64,000 nt of DNA from Cyclina sinensis. Lineage: Eukaryota > Mollusca > Bivalvia > Venerida > Veneridae. Location: NCBI GenBank assembly GCA_012932295.1, contig JAAONU010000001.1, positions 52,754,901 to 52,818,900 of the forward strand, written 5' to 3'. The position numbers and the translations under genes are program-made. Position 1 is the stretch's first letter; each line of letters begins with the position of its first letter. Below are positions 10,946 through 22,800 of this stretch, piece after piece. The notes beneath the pieces were generated by a model, which did not search any database, was not told where the DNA came from, and worked only from the letters and a program-made list of their open reading frames with translations.

Positions 10946-12952
10946 AAAAACTAAAGGGTGACAAAGCATACCAGTGCAAAAGCATAACATTAGGAAATGA
11001 AGCATGTAATTATAGTGGATATTGTAAATCATTATAAAAATCAGTATTATTATTATTGTAGTCAGTATATACAAACATGTTTAAAAGAACGTAAACTAAA
11101 CCCTTTTTTCTTTAAACCCACTGAATTCATGTAAAAACACGTTTATGTTACTTGAACAAAGTTCTTATCAAAACAAATTTCACAAACAGTAAAAAGTAGT
11201 AAATGACATAACCTCTTTTTATCAATTAATATTTGAAATGATACAATATTTTTTTACTTCACAATATTACATATATGTATCTTACCTGCACTTGTTAATC
11301 ATTATTATTAGTGCTCGTTATAAATAAGGATAGTTATCCATTATGTGGTTCTCTTTATCTTGTAAAAGAGATATGCTTAATCCTGGTACACTTCTGCAAT
11401 CATTCCAGAAGCCTTAAGAAATAAATGGCCTTTCCTAATCTCTTGTCTCAAGTGTCAAAAGCATAGTACAACAATGTACTATTTTCTTTTTAGCGTGATC
11501 CATGTGAATTTTTTTTATCCTTTGTACCCAACTTTAAGATGTAAGATGGAACTCTTTGATAATGAAAAAACATTCAACATAGTCAACTTTCCTCTTTTAT
11601 TTTCTCATTTCAGTTAAACATTCCTAGTACATAGGATTGCATAATTCTGTGTGTGTAAGCTGAACCAAAACAAAACAATAATATCTGAAAACTGAACACA
11701 TGACCATTGCACAAACATTGCAAAATGCTCTAAAATTTAATAGACATAAAAAAAAGTTGTTTTTTTATGTGATACGAAGACCATAAAGTGTAATTTAAAC
11801 ATTCTGACTTTATATCAACTATATAGTACAATACCTTACATCTTAAATTCTCAATAACTGCTTCCTACAGTTTTGACCAGAACCAATGTTGAAAAGAAAG
11901 GTAAGTTGTTGCAGTCAAATTTCACCCTTGTACAATGCTAGTCCTTAGAGTTTACATATCAATTCTTTAAACATTTTAAGGGCAGAACCTATAGGAGATG
12001 TTATTCTGGTTTTAACAACACAGTATTGAGGAATTGTAACACGGGCAATTTAAATGATTTTAAAGTTTCAGTTTACTTTTTTGTTATTTTACTGGAACCT
12101 ATATTTTTTCCTGCATATATCTATCAAATCTGTATTATATATAGATATAATAATAACTCTGCACACCCGGCTAATAATGAATCAAGACTTAATCAGATAC
12201 AGTAAATTCTAGGTAATATGTACCTATGGCCTAGATAAATAATCTGTCTTGGACTGACATCTAAATGTAAAAAAAAAATAAAAAATAAATAACTATCAGC
12301 ATTTCATGCTCATAATGATGAAAAAATGAACTTAACTTTGTAGCTTAAGAAACAATCATTTGTTGTTGAAATAGGAATCTGATAATGGGCATCAGAGTAT
12401 TATTTATGTTCTTCTACATTCAAACAAAACTACGTAGCCTGTTTGAACTATTAGGAGTTCTTACAAATGATAAGACTTTAAGTTTAGTATGATAATACTT
12501 TATGCTATATTAAAGCTTCAACAGGCTGCACAACCCTTTTTATGATCATTTGTAAAACTATTTGATTAAGTCTGGTTGCCTTAATCACTTGCTAATCATT
12601 CAATGACTTGAGTACCTAAACATGGTATACCCAGATGATTTGTAAGATGAAAATGAAGTCAAGTCTTCACATGTATGTTAGCTTAGATCATTACACAAAA
12701 ATCAACCATCTGCTCATTTACCATTTCTAACTGATAAAACTGCTAGCACTATAATGTTTTAATGTATTAAAACCTAGTATTTAAGCTATTACATGTAATA
12801 CAATGTAAAATATGTATAAAACAATTTTAGGGTAAATTTTGAGACCTAATATTAATTAGCAACACATTTATCATAAAATATTATACATATCAATACAATG
12901 ATTCCAAAATATACATAATATGATTCTAAATAACAAAATTTAAAGGGCCATA
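10946..12952. other. AT-rich stretch, no gene seen
   Basis: Stop codons are frequent in all frames. No repeat family, RNA gene or conserved peptide is recognised. Confidence 0.5.
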
Positions 12953-13997
12953 ATGGCCCTAAAGAACTCACCTGAATATAACTGCTAAAAACAACGAGTG
13001 CAATGCAATGGATTTATTATCAAAATAAAATAAAGAACTAGAAAATGCTGTATGCCAATATAAAAGCTTTTGGCTACTTGGTTTATGAAGACTTTAAAGG
13101 GTTTCCAAATGTCTGTAATTTTCTATATATTTTTAGATTGCTAGGGCAAGAATGATCCCAGAATCACTATTTGGACAATCTTCATGGATATTCACATGAT
13201 AATACTATCTACCGAATTTCAGAAGTCACTGTCTTATGGTTTCAGAGAAGAAAATTTTTAAATAGTTTGTCTGTACAAGTCTATGCAAAATATGTGAACC
13301 CCAGGAATAGAGCCAAAAATGAAACTAGGGACAAAGTTTGAACAGTCTTGGTAGAAGTCCACTGGGCAATGCTCCAATCAAAATTCCAGAAATCTAGGTC
13401 TTATGGTTTCAAACAAGAAGACTTGTAAAGATTTTCCAATATATATATTTCTTTATTAAGTGAGACCTAATTAACGGAGCAAATAATGACCTAAGGGACG
13501 TAATATGAGCAATATTGGTACAGGTCCACTTGACAATTCTTCAAACCAACTTTCAAAACTTACACCCTTATGGTTTCTGACAAGAAAATTTCTAAAGAGT
13601 TTGTCTATATAAGTATATGTTAAATATCTGAAACCTAAGTCGAGAGGGCTAGGTTTTGAAAAATTTTGTAAGCCTACTGGGCATGCTTCCTATCAAATAT
13701 CAGAACTCTGGGCCGCTAGGTTTCATAAAAGATTAGTTTTAAAGATTTTTCTATATGTTTCTATGTAATACAAGTTGGTTTTACACATGAAGATTTTTCA
13801 TATTTTTCACTCTTGTTGCCCTGGCAACTAGAGTACTGAGTTCTGCATGGAACAGAATTCTTTGAACAAATTTCGTTGAGCTGACCAAGTGGTTTAGAAG
13901 GAGATGCTGTTTACAGTTTAAAGCTGTCAACACATGACAGACACATGGCAATCACAAAAGCCCACCTTGAGGCACTGTTCTCAGGTGAGCTAAAATA
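12953..13997 (+). repeat. Interspersed repeat, family A (apparently full length)
   Basis: Left end 'gggccataatggccctaa' followed by 'actcacctg'; right end 'aatcacaaaagcccacctt' to 'caggtgagctaaaat'. The interior has four or more diverged units of about 160-190 bp built on 'tggtagaagtccactgggca' type phrases. About 1.05 kb long. The copy at 23457-24552 in intron 6 of the ankyrin gene has the same organisation. No open frame of note, so it is non-autonomous. Confidence 0.75.
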
Positions 13998-15563
13998 CTG
14001 GTGAGAATATGCTTATTTTCGTCTAAAACCTTTTTCTTTTTAGATTAAAAAAAATCTGCCATTAACAAACATTAAACTACAGATGTTATATATACAATCT
14101 GAAATTTTAGAATATTATTGTTATCTTACAAAATGTTTAATTCAGAATCTTAATCCTCTTACAATTGCAAACAGATGTCTCTAAACCAATTAAACATAGA
14201 AAAATCAATCTTAAGATTGACATAAAATTTTAACAAACAAACTGATCTGTTTTTTTGTCTATTAGATGAAGAAAGAGAGAATTAATGTAATATTTATCTA
14301 ACATGCAATTTCTTATGAGTAAACAACGAAGGACATTCAATTTTCTTTGTCTGACAAGTAATTCCAGACTAGCCAGCTAATGAATATATAACAACTAATT
14401 AAAACAGTGTTTCTACTACATAACACTTGAAACAATACACATTTTACAATGTACCAATATGATTTAAAGAGGCATACCCTAAAATTTTGAGCATTCCCTT
14501 ATAGAACTGAAAGGTATTGAATGAATCATGCCATACGTAAGGTGGATAACCATTTATCATAAATGAACAATGTTTTAGGTTCTACATGTATGTGCCCTAA
14601 AAAGACTTTTTTGAATATATTTTCTCCTTAACATTCATTACCAATTACTTTTTATTTCATACAGAATAAGCCAATGAGATACATAGGCAGTACATGTATG
14701 TCATGGGTTAATTTTAGGGTATATCCCTTTAAACATAATACTGGATTGTTTTACATTATATCTATTTTAAACCTTATTCATTCATTTACCAACTGATTAC
14801 CATCTGTTACAATGTAACAGTAAAATAGGTCTAAATACAGTATTTATAAAGTCAGGAAAACAAATTGTTATAAGTTATGAGATCAAGAGAAGCATACTTT
14901 TTCTGCTGAATTAGCAGTAAGTATTAAATAACTAAATATCACTAGCCCTATAAAAGGGCACCGGCCACATCCAATATTACTGCAGCCTCCTCTAAAACAG
15001 GGCAAATATCTGTATCAGTCAGTGGCCCAAGGACAAAAAGTGATATAGATATAAAGCCCACATTTTGAGAGATTTTATTGGCTGATTACACAGGGCCAAA
15101 TTTATGCAAACATGGTTAAACACAACTAAAAGAATATTGATTTAAATTTGAAGAAACAGCCCCGAGTTCAAACACTAATTAATATGCAATTAAAACAAAT
15201 TGGCTGTATTTTAAAAGAAACAGTAAAAAAATGATGAAAAGAAAAGTTTTTATTAGTAAACAAACAGACGAAAAACATGCTTGCAGTAATAACTGTGTGA
15301 CAATAGCATCTGTAAAACCAAACAAAACAGACCAGACAAAAAGCAAATGTCAACAAAAAGGACAAGGAATTTAACCACATGTTGATCCTGTATCATATTA
15401 TTTGCAACATGAATTGATCTCCAACTGCACTGCACTTGGATGAAAACTCCTACCAACCTATACCTATTTCATTTACTTCTATCTACTGGCTTGTTGATTT
15501 TAAATTCATGCACTTATTTTGACATAGAGGCTTGGCTTGAAAATTTTCTGTATGAAGAATCTT
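13998..15563. other. AT-rich stretch; likely far 3' flank of the ankyrin-SOCS gene
   Basis: No gene is seen. Overlapping minus-strand open frames at 15168-15456 show no domain. A minus-strand AATAAA (plus 'tttatt' at 15249-15254) is the first such signal I find beyond the stop codon at 16242. It could end a 3' UTR of about 1 kb, but this is weak evidence. Confidence 0.4.
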
Positions 15564-15868
15564 ACACTGGTTGCCGCTACAGACGAAAATATCCGACTCG
15601 AGGGTAACTGTTTAAGGTGGTAACGAGGCTCTGCTGAGTTACCCCTAAACAGTAACCTGAGAGTTATTGATTCTTTTTCTTGCATATCACATATAATTAA
15701 AATTCGAAAGAAAAAAATGAAAACTAATATTCTTATTCAGCACTATTTTTTTATATAAGCATAGGAATTACCAACTTCATTCATTACAGAGTGACGTCAT
15801 TTAAAGCATGTAAATTATCTTACATGGGAGTTAAGATGGTCTCTGTAGCACCGGTGTAATCAGCAGAA
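15564..15868. mobile_element. MITE-like element with terminal inverted repeats
   Basis: The left side 'ttacactggttgccgctacaga' is roughly the inverse of the right side 'tctgtagcaccggtgtaat'. Near the left, 'gggtaactgttt' and 'aaacagtaacc' form a further imperfect inverted repeat. No coding capacity. About 300 bp is a usual size for a non-autonomous DNA element. Ends are approximate and no target duplication was established. Confidence 0.45.
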
Positions 15869-16241
15869 AATCCTGTCTGATATGCAAGAAAATTAAAGTA
15901 TCAATTAATCTTTTATGTAAACTTGAGTTAATGTTTAAATTTTACATACTATTCTTTTAATTTCTTTAACAAAAGTAGGTAGATGAGTTATACGTCAAAT
16001 ATTTCTTTTTGTAAATGTAATTCCTCAGTAAAAAGGTAGTTAGTACCAATTCTGTCCAAATAATGAATAAATGTATATGTATTAATTCACAAAGAGTAAA
16101 AAGAAAAAGCACCACTCTGTGATAAAATATCAAAATTTGAATAAATCTGGAAAGACTGCATGTGTAAAGTCAAAGATCAAATATATACTATTGCAACATT
16201 GCCCTTTTAACGTACAATGTAGTTTTCCAACACATTATCGT

Positions 16242-16865
16242 TCAAACCTCTTCTTCCTCTAATCCATCATCAAGAAAGTCAAAGTTATCGGGAATATATC
16301 CAAGTGAATGAAAATCATGAAAGTCTTTTGGATGAATAAGATCGTTCTCCCGAATACTGTCAAACAAATCCTTAAAGTACTCATCCATCAAAAGGTAACC
16401 ATGCAGTTTTTTTGCTATTGGAAGCTTATCCAACTTCAACTGTGGACGGGCACCTATTGACTGTCGAATGACAGCTCGGCAACTTTCTTGAAGACATCTC
16501 GGAGTACTCATTGACTTCTGAAAGAGTTCTAAAATTTCCTCCTTGAGCTCTGGCGTGTAATGCGTACTTAGCTCAGGGGCTGTTGAAAACACCTCAGTCA
16601 AAATTTTCAGAGTTTTCATTGGTGGTTTCCAAAAGCAATTGATCAATAGTTGGATCATTTTGACACAGCGATGTGTCAATGACAGAAACAAAGGGTCAAG
16701 GCCAAAGTGTGGATGTTCATCATCATACTCTAAGCAACACTTGTAAAGGCGTCTGACCTTTGCATGTGCTTCAAGGTCACAGTTATACATCAGTAACAGT
16801 TTTGTGGCAAATGGACAATTCTCCTTTACAGACAACAGGACTGGAGTCAAACCATCAACATTCAT
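16242..16865 (-). CDS. ASB-type gene exon 12: last ankyrin repeat, SOCS box, stop
   Basis: The acceptor is 'ttttcttttcag' before ATGAATGTTGATGG (residue 529). TGA is at 16244-16242. The exon begins with a typical ankyrin turn, NVDGLTPVLLSV. The SOCS box reads CLQESCRAVIRQSIG, then KLPIAKKLHGYLL. The Cul5-type motif is usually LPLP; here it is LPIA. The acidic C-terminus follows (DDGLEEEEV). 207 residues in all. Confidence 0.93.
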   Translation of the reverse strand: MNVDGLTPVLLSVKENCPFATKLLLMYNCDLEAHAKVRRLYKCCLEYDDEHPHFGLDPLFLSLTHRCVKMIQLLINCFWKPPMKTLKILTEVFSTAPELSTHYTPELKEEILELFQKSMSTPRCLQESCRAVIRQSIGARPQLKLDKLPIAKKLHGYLLMDEYFKDLFDSIRENDLIHPKDFHDFHSLGYIPDNFDFLDDGLEEEEV

Positions 16866-19800
16866 CTGAAAAGAAAACCATGCTCTTTGAAGTCAAAAAA
16901 TGGTTAATTATGCCAGAACATTAAAATCAAGATAACTGAAACACATCAAGAATACTGAAAAATATAAGTGTAAAATCAGAAAAAAAAGAAGAAATATAAC
17001 AGTACAAATCCAAATCTGAAAAAAGAAATTTATCATCAGAAAAAAATGTCATTCTAAAAATTACCTATCTGAAATGTTGTCAATTCAGAATATATTCATT
17101 CTGTTCACAGCAAATTCATGGATTTTTAATAAGTAGAATTAGACTCAGACTCAACTAACATTGATATTTTTCTCCTTTCTACCCAAAGCATATCTGATAG
17201 AAACACTAAAGCTGAGACTAGTTATTCTACCAGGTCTGAGATTCTCCAGTGACATTTCGCATTCCACACTTTCAGCACATATACTAGTTTGAACTGAGAG
17301 AGCAGTCATTAAGTTTAACTTTGTCACTTTCTACTAACTAAATAAATAAGTTTTATTAACCTAATGGTTAACAACAAATTGCTCTGTGCAATAGTATGGT
17401 TACTCCATTAGTAACAACAAATAAAAAAGGTTCTACCATACTGGTATGTATGTGTAGTATTTTGCTAAGACTTCAAATTCTTGCTGCAAAGCTTCTGAAA
17501 ATGTTTGGCATTCAAAGCCAGCCACTGAAAATCTAACATATACACACATTATGCTATTCAACAACACAACAAACTTCTTAAAGAGCTTATAGTTACAAGA
17601 TGATATAGAAACCACATACCTTGTTTATATCTGATAAAGAAACCACATACCATGTTTATATCTTATAAAGAAACCACATACCTTGTTTATATCTTATAAA
17701 GAAACCACATACCTTGTTTATATCTTATAAAGAAACCACATACCATGTTTATATCTGCTCCAGCTCTTATAAGCAGATCAACAAGATGAACGTGGTTGTT
17801 CTTTACAGCAGCAAACAATGGCTGTGGTATCTGGGATATGCTGAACAGTTTCCGTGAGAACCGCTTGTTCTCTAGAATCTTCCGGACAATCTTGTCGGCA
17901 TTCTTCTCACATGCCATATAAAGAGGGGTAAGTCTCTTGCCATTCAAAGCATTCACATCACAACCTGAGAAACAGGGGAAAATATTGTGATAGGTAAAAT
18001 AACAACACTCAAAATGATTTTGTTTAACTAAAATTCCTTTACTGTTGCTATTCAATGTTATTTTTAGTCTATTGCTTTCATATACATTTTTTTTTCAGCT
18101 ATCATTTTATATGTCTGTAGAAACAAAAGCTAAAATCTATCTCAAGCCAAAATCTAAGCCTATGGATTAAAATCACAGGTGTGAAGTTCGATCTTACATC
18201 AATTCAAAATATCTGAAGACTTTTTTTAAAGAGTTTACCTAATTTACATGTGCAATAGTGATAAGTATGAGCTAATCTGCATCAACAAGCAGAACAAAGA
18301 AAGTTAGACTTTACCTGCAAAAAGGCATAATAGTATGAAGTAGTCTTACCTGCATTAAATGACTAAATGTGTGAAGTTGGACCTTAACTCCATAAATGCA
18401 CAGCAGAGTGAAGTAAATTAATACCTGCATTAAATGACTAAAGTGTGAAGTTGGATCTCACCTCCATAAATGCATGATAGTTTGAAGTAAAGTCTTACCT
18501 GCATTAAATGCCTGAAGTGTGAAGGTGGACCTTAACTCCATAAATGCACAATAGTGTGAAGTAAGATCATACCAACATTAAACCGGAACTGCCATTGTCC
18601 TGGCAACAATATCCCCTGCATGCCACAAGGGCAAAAACTCCAAAATTGTGCAAAAGAGAGTCTTGGTTCTTGGGCACTGCACTTCTCTTCAATGATATCT
18701 ATCCATCAATGAAGTTTCAAGTTTCAGCTGGGTGGACGGAGGCGGTATAATGACGAAAGTATGAAACAAGAAACATGGCAATGCCACGAAACCAGGTTTT
18801 CAAAAATGTTGTTCTGATTCTATACTATAGTATGAATTTTGGAATGAAGATTGCTATGAATATTCAAAAGATTATAACATGACATGAAGGAAAAGATAAT
18901 ATTCATGAGAATACATGATAATGAGTAGGATGTAAATTTCGGCTAACAATACTGTCTGCAAGGAGTATACTTAATAATGAGACAACAATTTCTGCACGTC
19001 ATCTTGATGTGGTAAACATTTGTCTGAAGTTTCATCAAAATTCTTCAAAGGGTTGAAGAGTTACAGAGCGGACAGGATTTTCAATGTTAATGTCACTGTG
19101 ACCTTGACCTTGGAGCCATCAAAATTCTTCAAAGGGTTGAAGAGTTACAGAGCGGACAGGATTTTCAATGTTAATGTCACTGTGACCTTGACCTTGGAGC
19201 CAGCCATGCGGAACATGCGTTCTGCACGTCATCTTGATGTGGTAAACATTTGTCTGATGTTTCATCAAAATTCTTCAAAGGGTTGAAGAGTTACAGAGCG
19301 GACAGGATTTTCAATGTTAATGTCACTCTGACCTTGACCTTGGAGCCAGCCATGCGGAACATGCGTTCTGCACGTCATCTTGATGTGGTAAACATTTGTC
19401 TGAAGTTTCATCAAAATTCTTCAAAGGGTTGAAGAGTTACAGAGCGGACAGGATTTTCAATGTTAATGTCACTGTGACCTTGACCTTGGAGCCAGCCATG
19501 CGGAACATGCGTTCTGCACGTCATCTTGATGTGGTAAACATTTGTCTGAAGTTTCATCAAAATTCTTCAAAGGGTTGAAGAGTTACAGAGCGGACAGGAT
19601 TTTCAATGTTAATGTCACTGTGACCTTGACCTTGGAGCCAGCCATGCGGAACATGCGTTCTGCACATCATCTTGATGTGGTAAACATTTGTCTGAAGTTT
19701 CATCAAAATTCTTCAAAGGGTTGAAGAGTTACAGAGCGGACACAATTTCGTTTGACGCCCGCCCATCCGCCCATCCGCCCGCCATACCCCAATCTAATAA

Positions 19801-22800
19801 CCAGGATTTTCAAAATTGAAAACCTGGTTAATAAGATCCTACCTGCATAAATGCACAGTAGTGTCAAGTATTATCTTTCCTACCAGTGCTTAATTAACTG
19901 GAGCATGAAGTACATTTGTAAGACCATATGTGCCTCCATTCACAGAAGTGTAAAGTCTGATCTTACCTGCATCAATTCACTACAGCTAAAGTATGACATT
20001 ACCTGCATCTATGAGAAGTTCAGCAGCTTCGTTGTTGTAGTGAAATAAAGCATTATGTAGAGCCGTGTTTCCTGAACCTTTATCCCTCAAATCCAAATTA
20101 CTTCCAGCTTTAATCAACAATTCTACAATCTAAATTGACAATCTAAAATACATGTATATTTGATACTCAAAGCTGTCATTAAAATCTGAGACCTTTTAGA
20201 GCAAAGTAGGTGGCTTTTATCAATTCAAAATCACAAATCTTCTTCAACTGACAATTCTCATGTATAAAGAATGCTTTAGCATTACAGATGTAAGTAAACG
20301 GTTTCTAATGAAAGAAAAATATGAAAACATCTGAGCACTAATTATCAGTAGTAGAGGGTTAAACAGTTGTACAAAGTATGATCCCAAACCAGAACAGTAA
20401 CGAGAAACATTGTCTTTTTAAAATGAAATGGGTTGCTTTTACATCTATAATCCTGTAACTACAAAACACTATGTTTTATTTCCAACTCTGACAGTTAGGA
20501 AACTATTAAACAAGTCTGAAGCACATGATTTGTCATCACAGTCTTAGAGAATTTCTTTAAAGAAGCATACACTAAAAACTAGAGTATTCTATTTTCTGTA
20601 AAAATGAAACTGAATTATTACCGGATGTCAAGGTGTCAGTTGAAAATTCAGAGAACATGTACAACAGTTAAAACTGAATATACGGAAACTAGTATTTTGT
20701 TAAACTTGTTATTGTGCGATTTTTGGGCGGCTAGCCATTATACCAAATGATCACTTTTTATATCTTAATGCCTGAAGGGAAAACATTGAGCATACTTTCT
20801 TCTTTAGATTAGATTTATTTTTCCTTTCATAGAGAATGAGCAATTTAAACAGATACGCAGTATATCATCAATTAATTGTAGGGTATAAACCTTTAATCGT
20901 AAACAGCTGCTTACCTGTATGTTTGCCCTGTAAATGACAGCGGTTAGAAGTGCATGTTCACCCAAGTTGTTCTTCTCATTCAGAGCACAACCTGATATTG
21001 AAAAGTGCAAAGTTTCAGCTGATTCAAAAGTTCCTTCCAGAACCTGCTGAGAAAAACTAAGTATCAAAAATAGCATCAAACATATTTAAGTAACCAAACC
21101 TGTTTACAAAAGCAATAGGAAGAAAGAAATAACAAGAAATTTAAGCATGACTGATCATATTTCACAAACACTTAAACACATTTGATATTATACAGAACAA
21201 AACATTCTTAATGCTTGCCCTGTGTTAAATGTTGATCTTCATTCCAATATACTTTTAGTATAGGATTTATTGAATATATGCATAAAATCAATATAAACTA
21301 GAAATGTGTCCATAGGACACAGATGCCCCCACTCAGCCCCAGAGTGGGGGCATAAAAATGTCCCTGGGGTCACTATTGGCCCTGTCAGAGGGGTCACAAG
21401 TTTTAAATAGCAGTACAGAAGAAAATCTTTAAAAATCTTCTTGTCTGAAACCACAAGGCCTAGAATTTTAAAATTTGGCATGAAGCAAGCTTTATCAAGC
21501 TTTTTCAAATTATCAGATTAGGTTAAAGGTCACAGAGGCTAAAATATAGCTAGCAATATGGCCACAAGATAGTCATACACGCTGAATCATTAATAAGATT
21601 GGTTTAAAAAATGACAACTATAAGAAACCTGTTGTGGTCTGAAAGATCAAAAATCTGTCTCCACAATAAAGAATAAATCTATACGGGAAACCCCAGGTGC
21701 ACAACTTCGCATGCTGATCAACATTCCTGTAAAGTTTCTTGACTGTAGATGCAGTGCTTTTGCAGGTACAGGCGACACAAGTTGAAAATTACTATTTTTG
21801 ACTAAGAAAGGGGCCATAACTCTAACAGTTCCAAATAAATCTATATGAGAAACCCCAGGTGCACAACTTCACATGCTGATCAACATTCTTGTAAAGTTTC
21901 TTGACTCTAGCTCCAGTGCTTTTAGAGCTACAGGTGACACAACTTTTTGGGACAGACGGACGGACTGATGGATGGACAAGGGCAAATCTAAACCCCCCCA
22001 CCCCCTCAGAGTGTGGGCATAAAAAGTTTTCACAATTGACTCAAAATATTACCAGCTTTTACAAGAGCATCAACTATTTCTGGTTTGTTGCCATGGACAC
22101 CAGCATGAAGTAAGGTGTCTCCTTTTTTTGTCTTCACAGTCAGGTCAACCCCTTTACTTAATAGATATTGCACCATTTCTGAAATTGATAAAAAGTCTGT
22201 ATGTCATTTTTTTAATTTAAACTTTTGCCTTTCCTACTAAACCAACCATAAGGCAGGTAATAAGCTGTACGAATGGTTTTACGTTGTTTGTTTGTTTTTT
22301 TTTTTGTTTTTTTTTGTTTTTTTTTTGTTTTTTTAAAACAGTTAAAAAATTTGTTAAAAAAAGAAGATTGAAATCAACAAAAAAGATATTATTCTAATAT
22401 GACAATGACAAATGTTTTATTTGACAGAAGGCCACCAACCCAGATCAATATAAGATTTAAACGATCTGTAATATGTGATTCAAGGGCATGCGCCTTATTC
22501 AATATTCATAATTTATTTTTTCAAATTTGCCGTAACATAATTGGAGTGCCAGGAATACAATATTTATATATTTAATTCAACAAGAAGGTGGCTTTTTTTC
22601 AGTGGAACTGTAATAAACATACATAGATTAATTCATAGTTTTGCTGCTCATTAGTGTTACAAAGGTTTGCATATAATGACTAACAAGACAATTTTTAGGG
22701 ATATATTTAAACCGTTAACTTTCAAGATGTTGACATTTTAACATGAAATTAAATTTCAACTTCAATGCCACACAATTTACAAGTTCTGTCCAGTCTGTCA

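Noticed and set aside
17433..17615. Minus-strand open frame between exons 11 and 12
   Set aside because: It lies in an intron, shows no ankyrin motif, and exons 11 and 12 already join in phase without it.
19020..19724. Series of about 60-codon plus-strand frames with near-identical peptides
   Set aside because: They recur every 146 bp inside a minisatellite of a dispersed repeat. The unit is not a multiple of three, so no continuous protein is possible.
21000..21051. Longer version of exon 9 starting at an upstream AG
   Set aside because: It would add residues that break the ankyrin register. The inner acceptor gives the phase 1 Gly join seen at most other exons.
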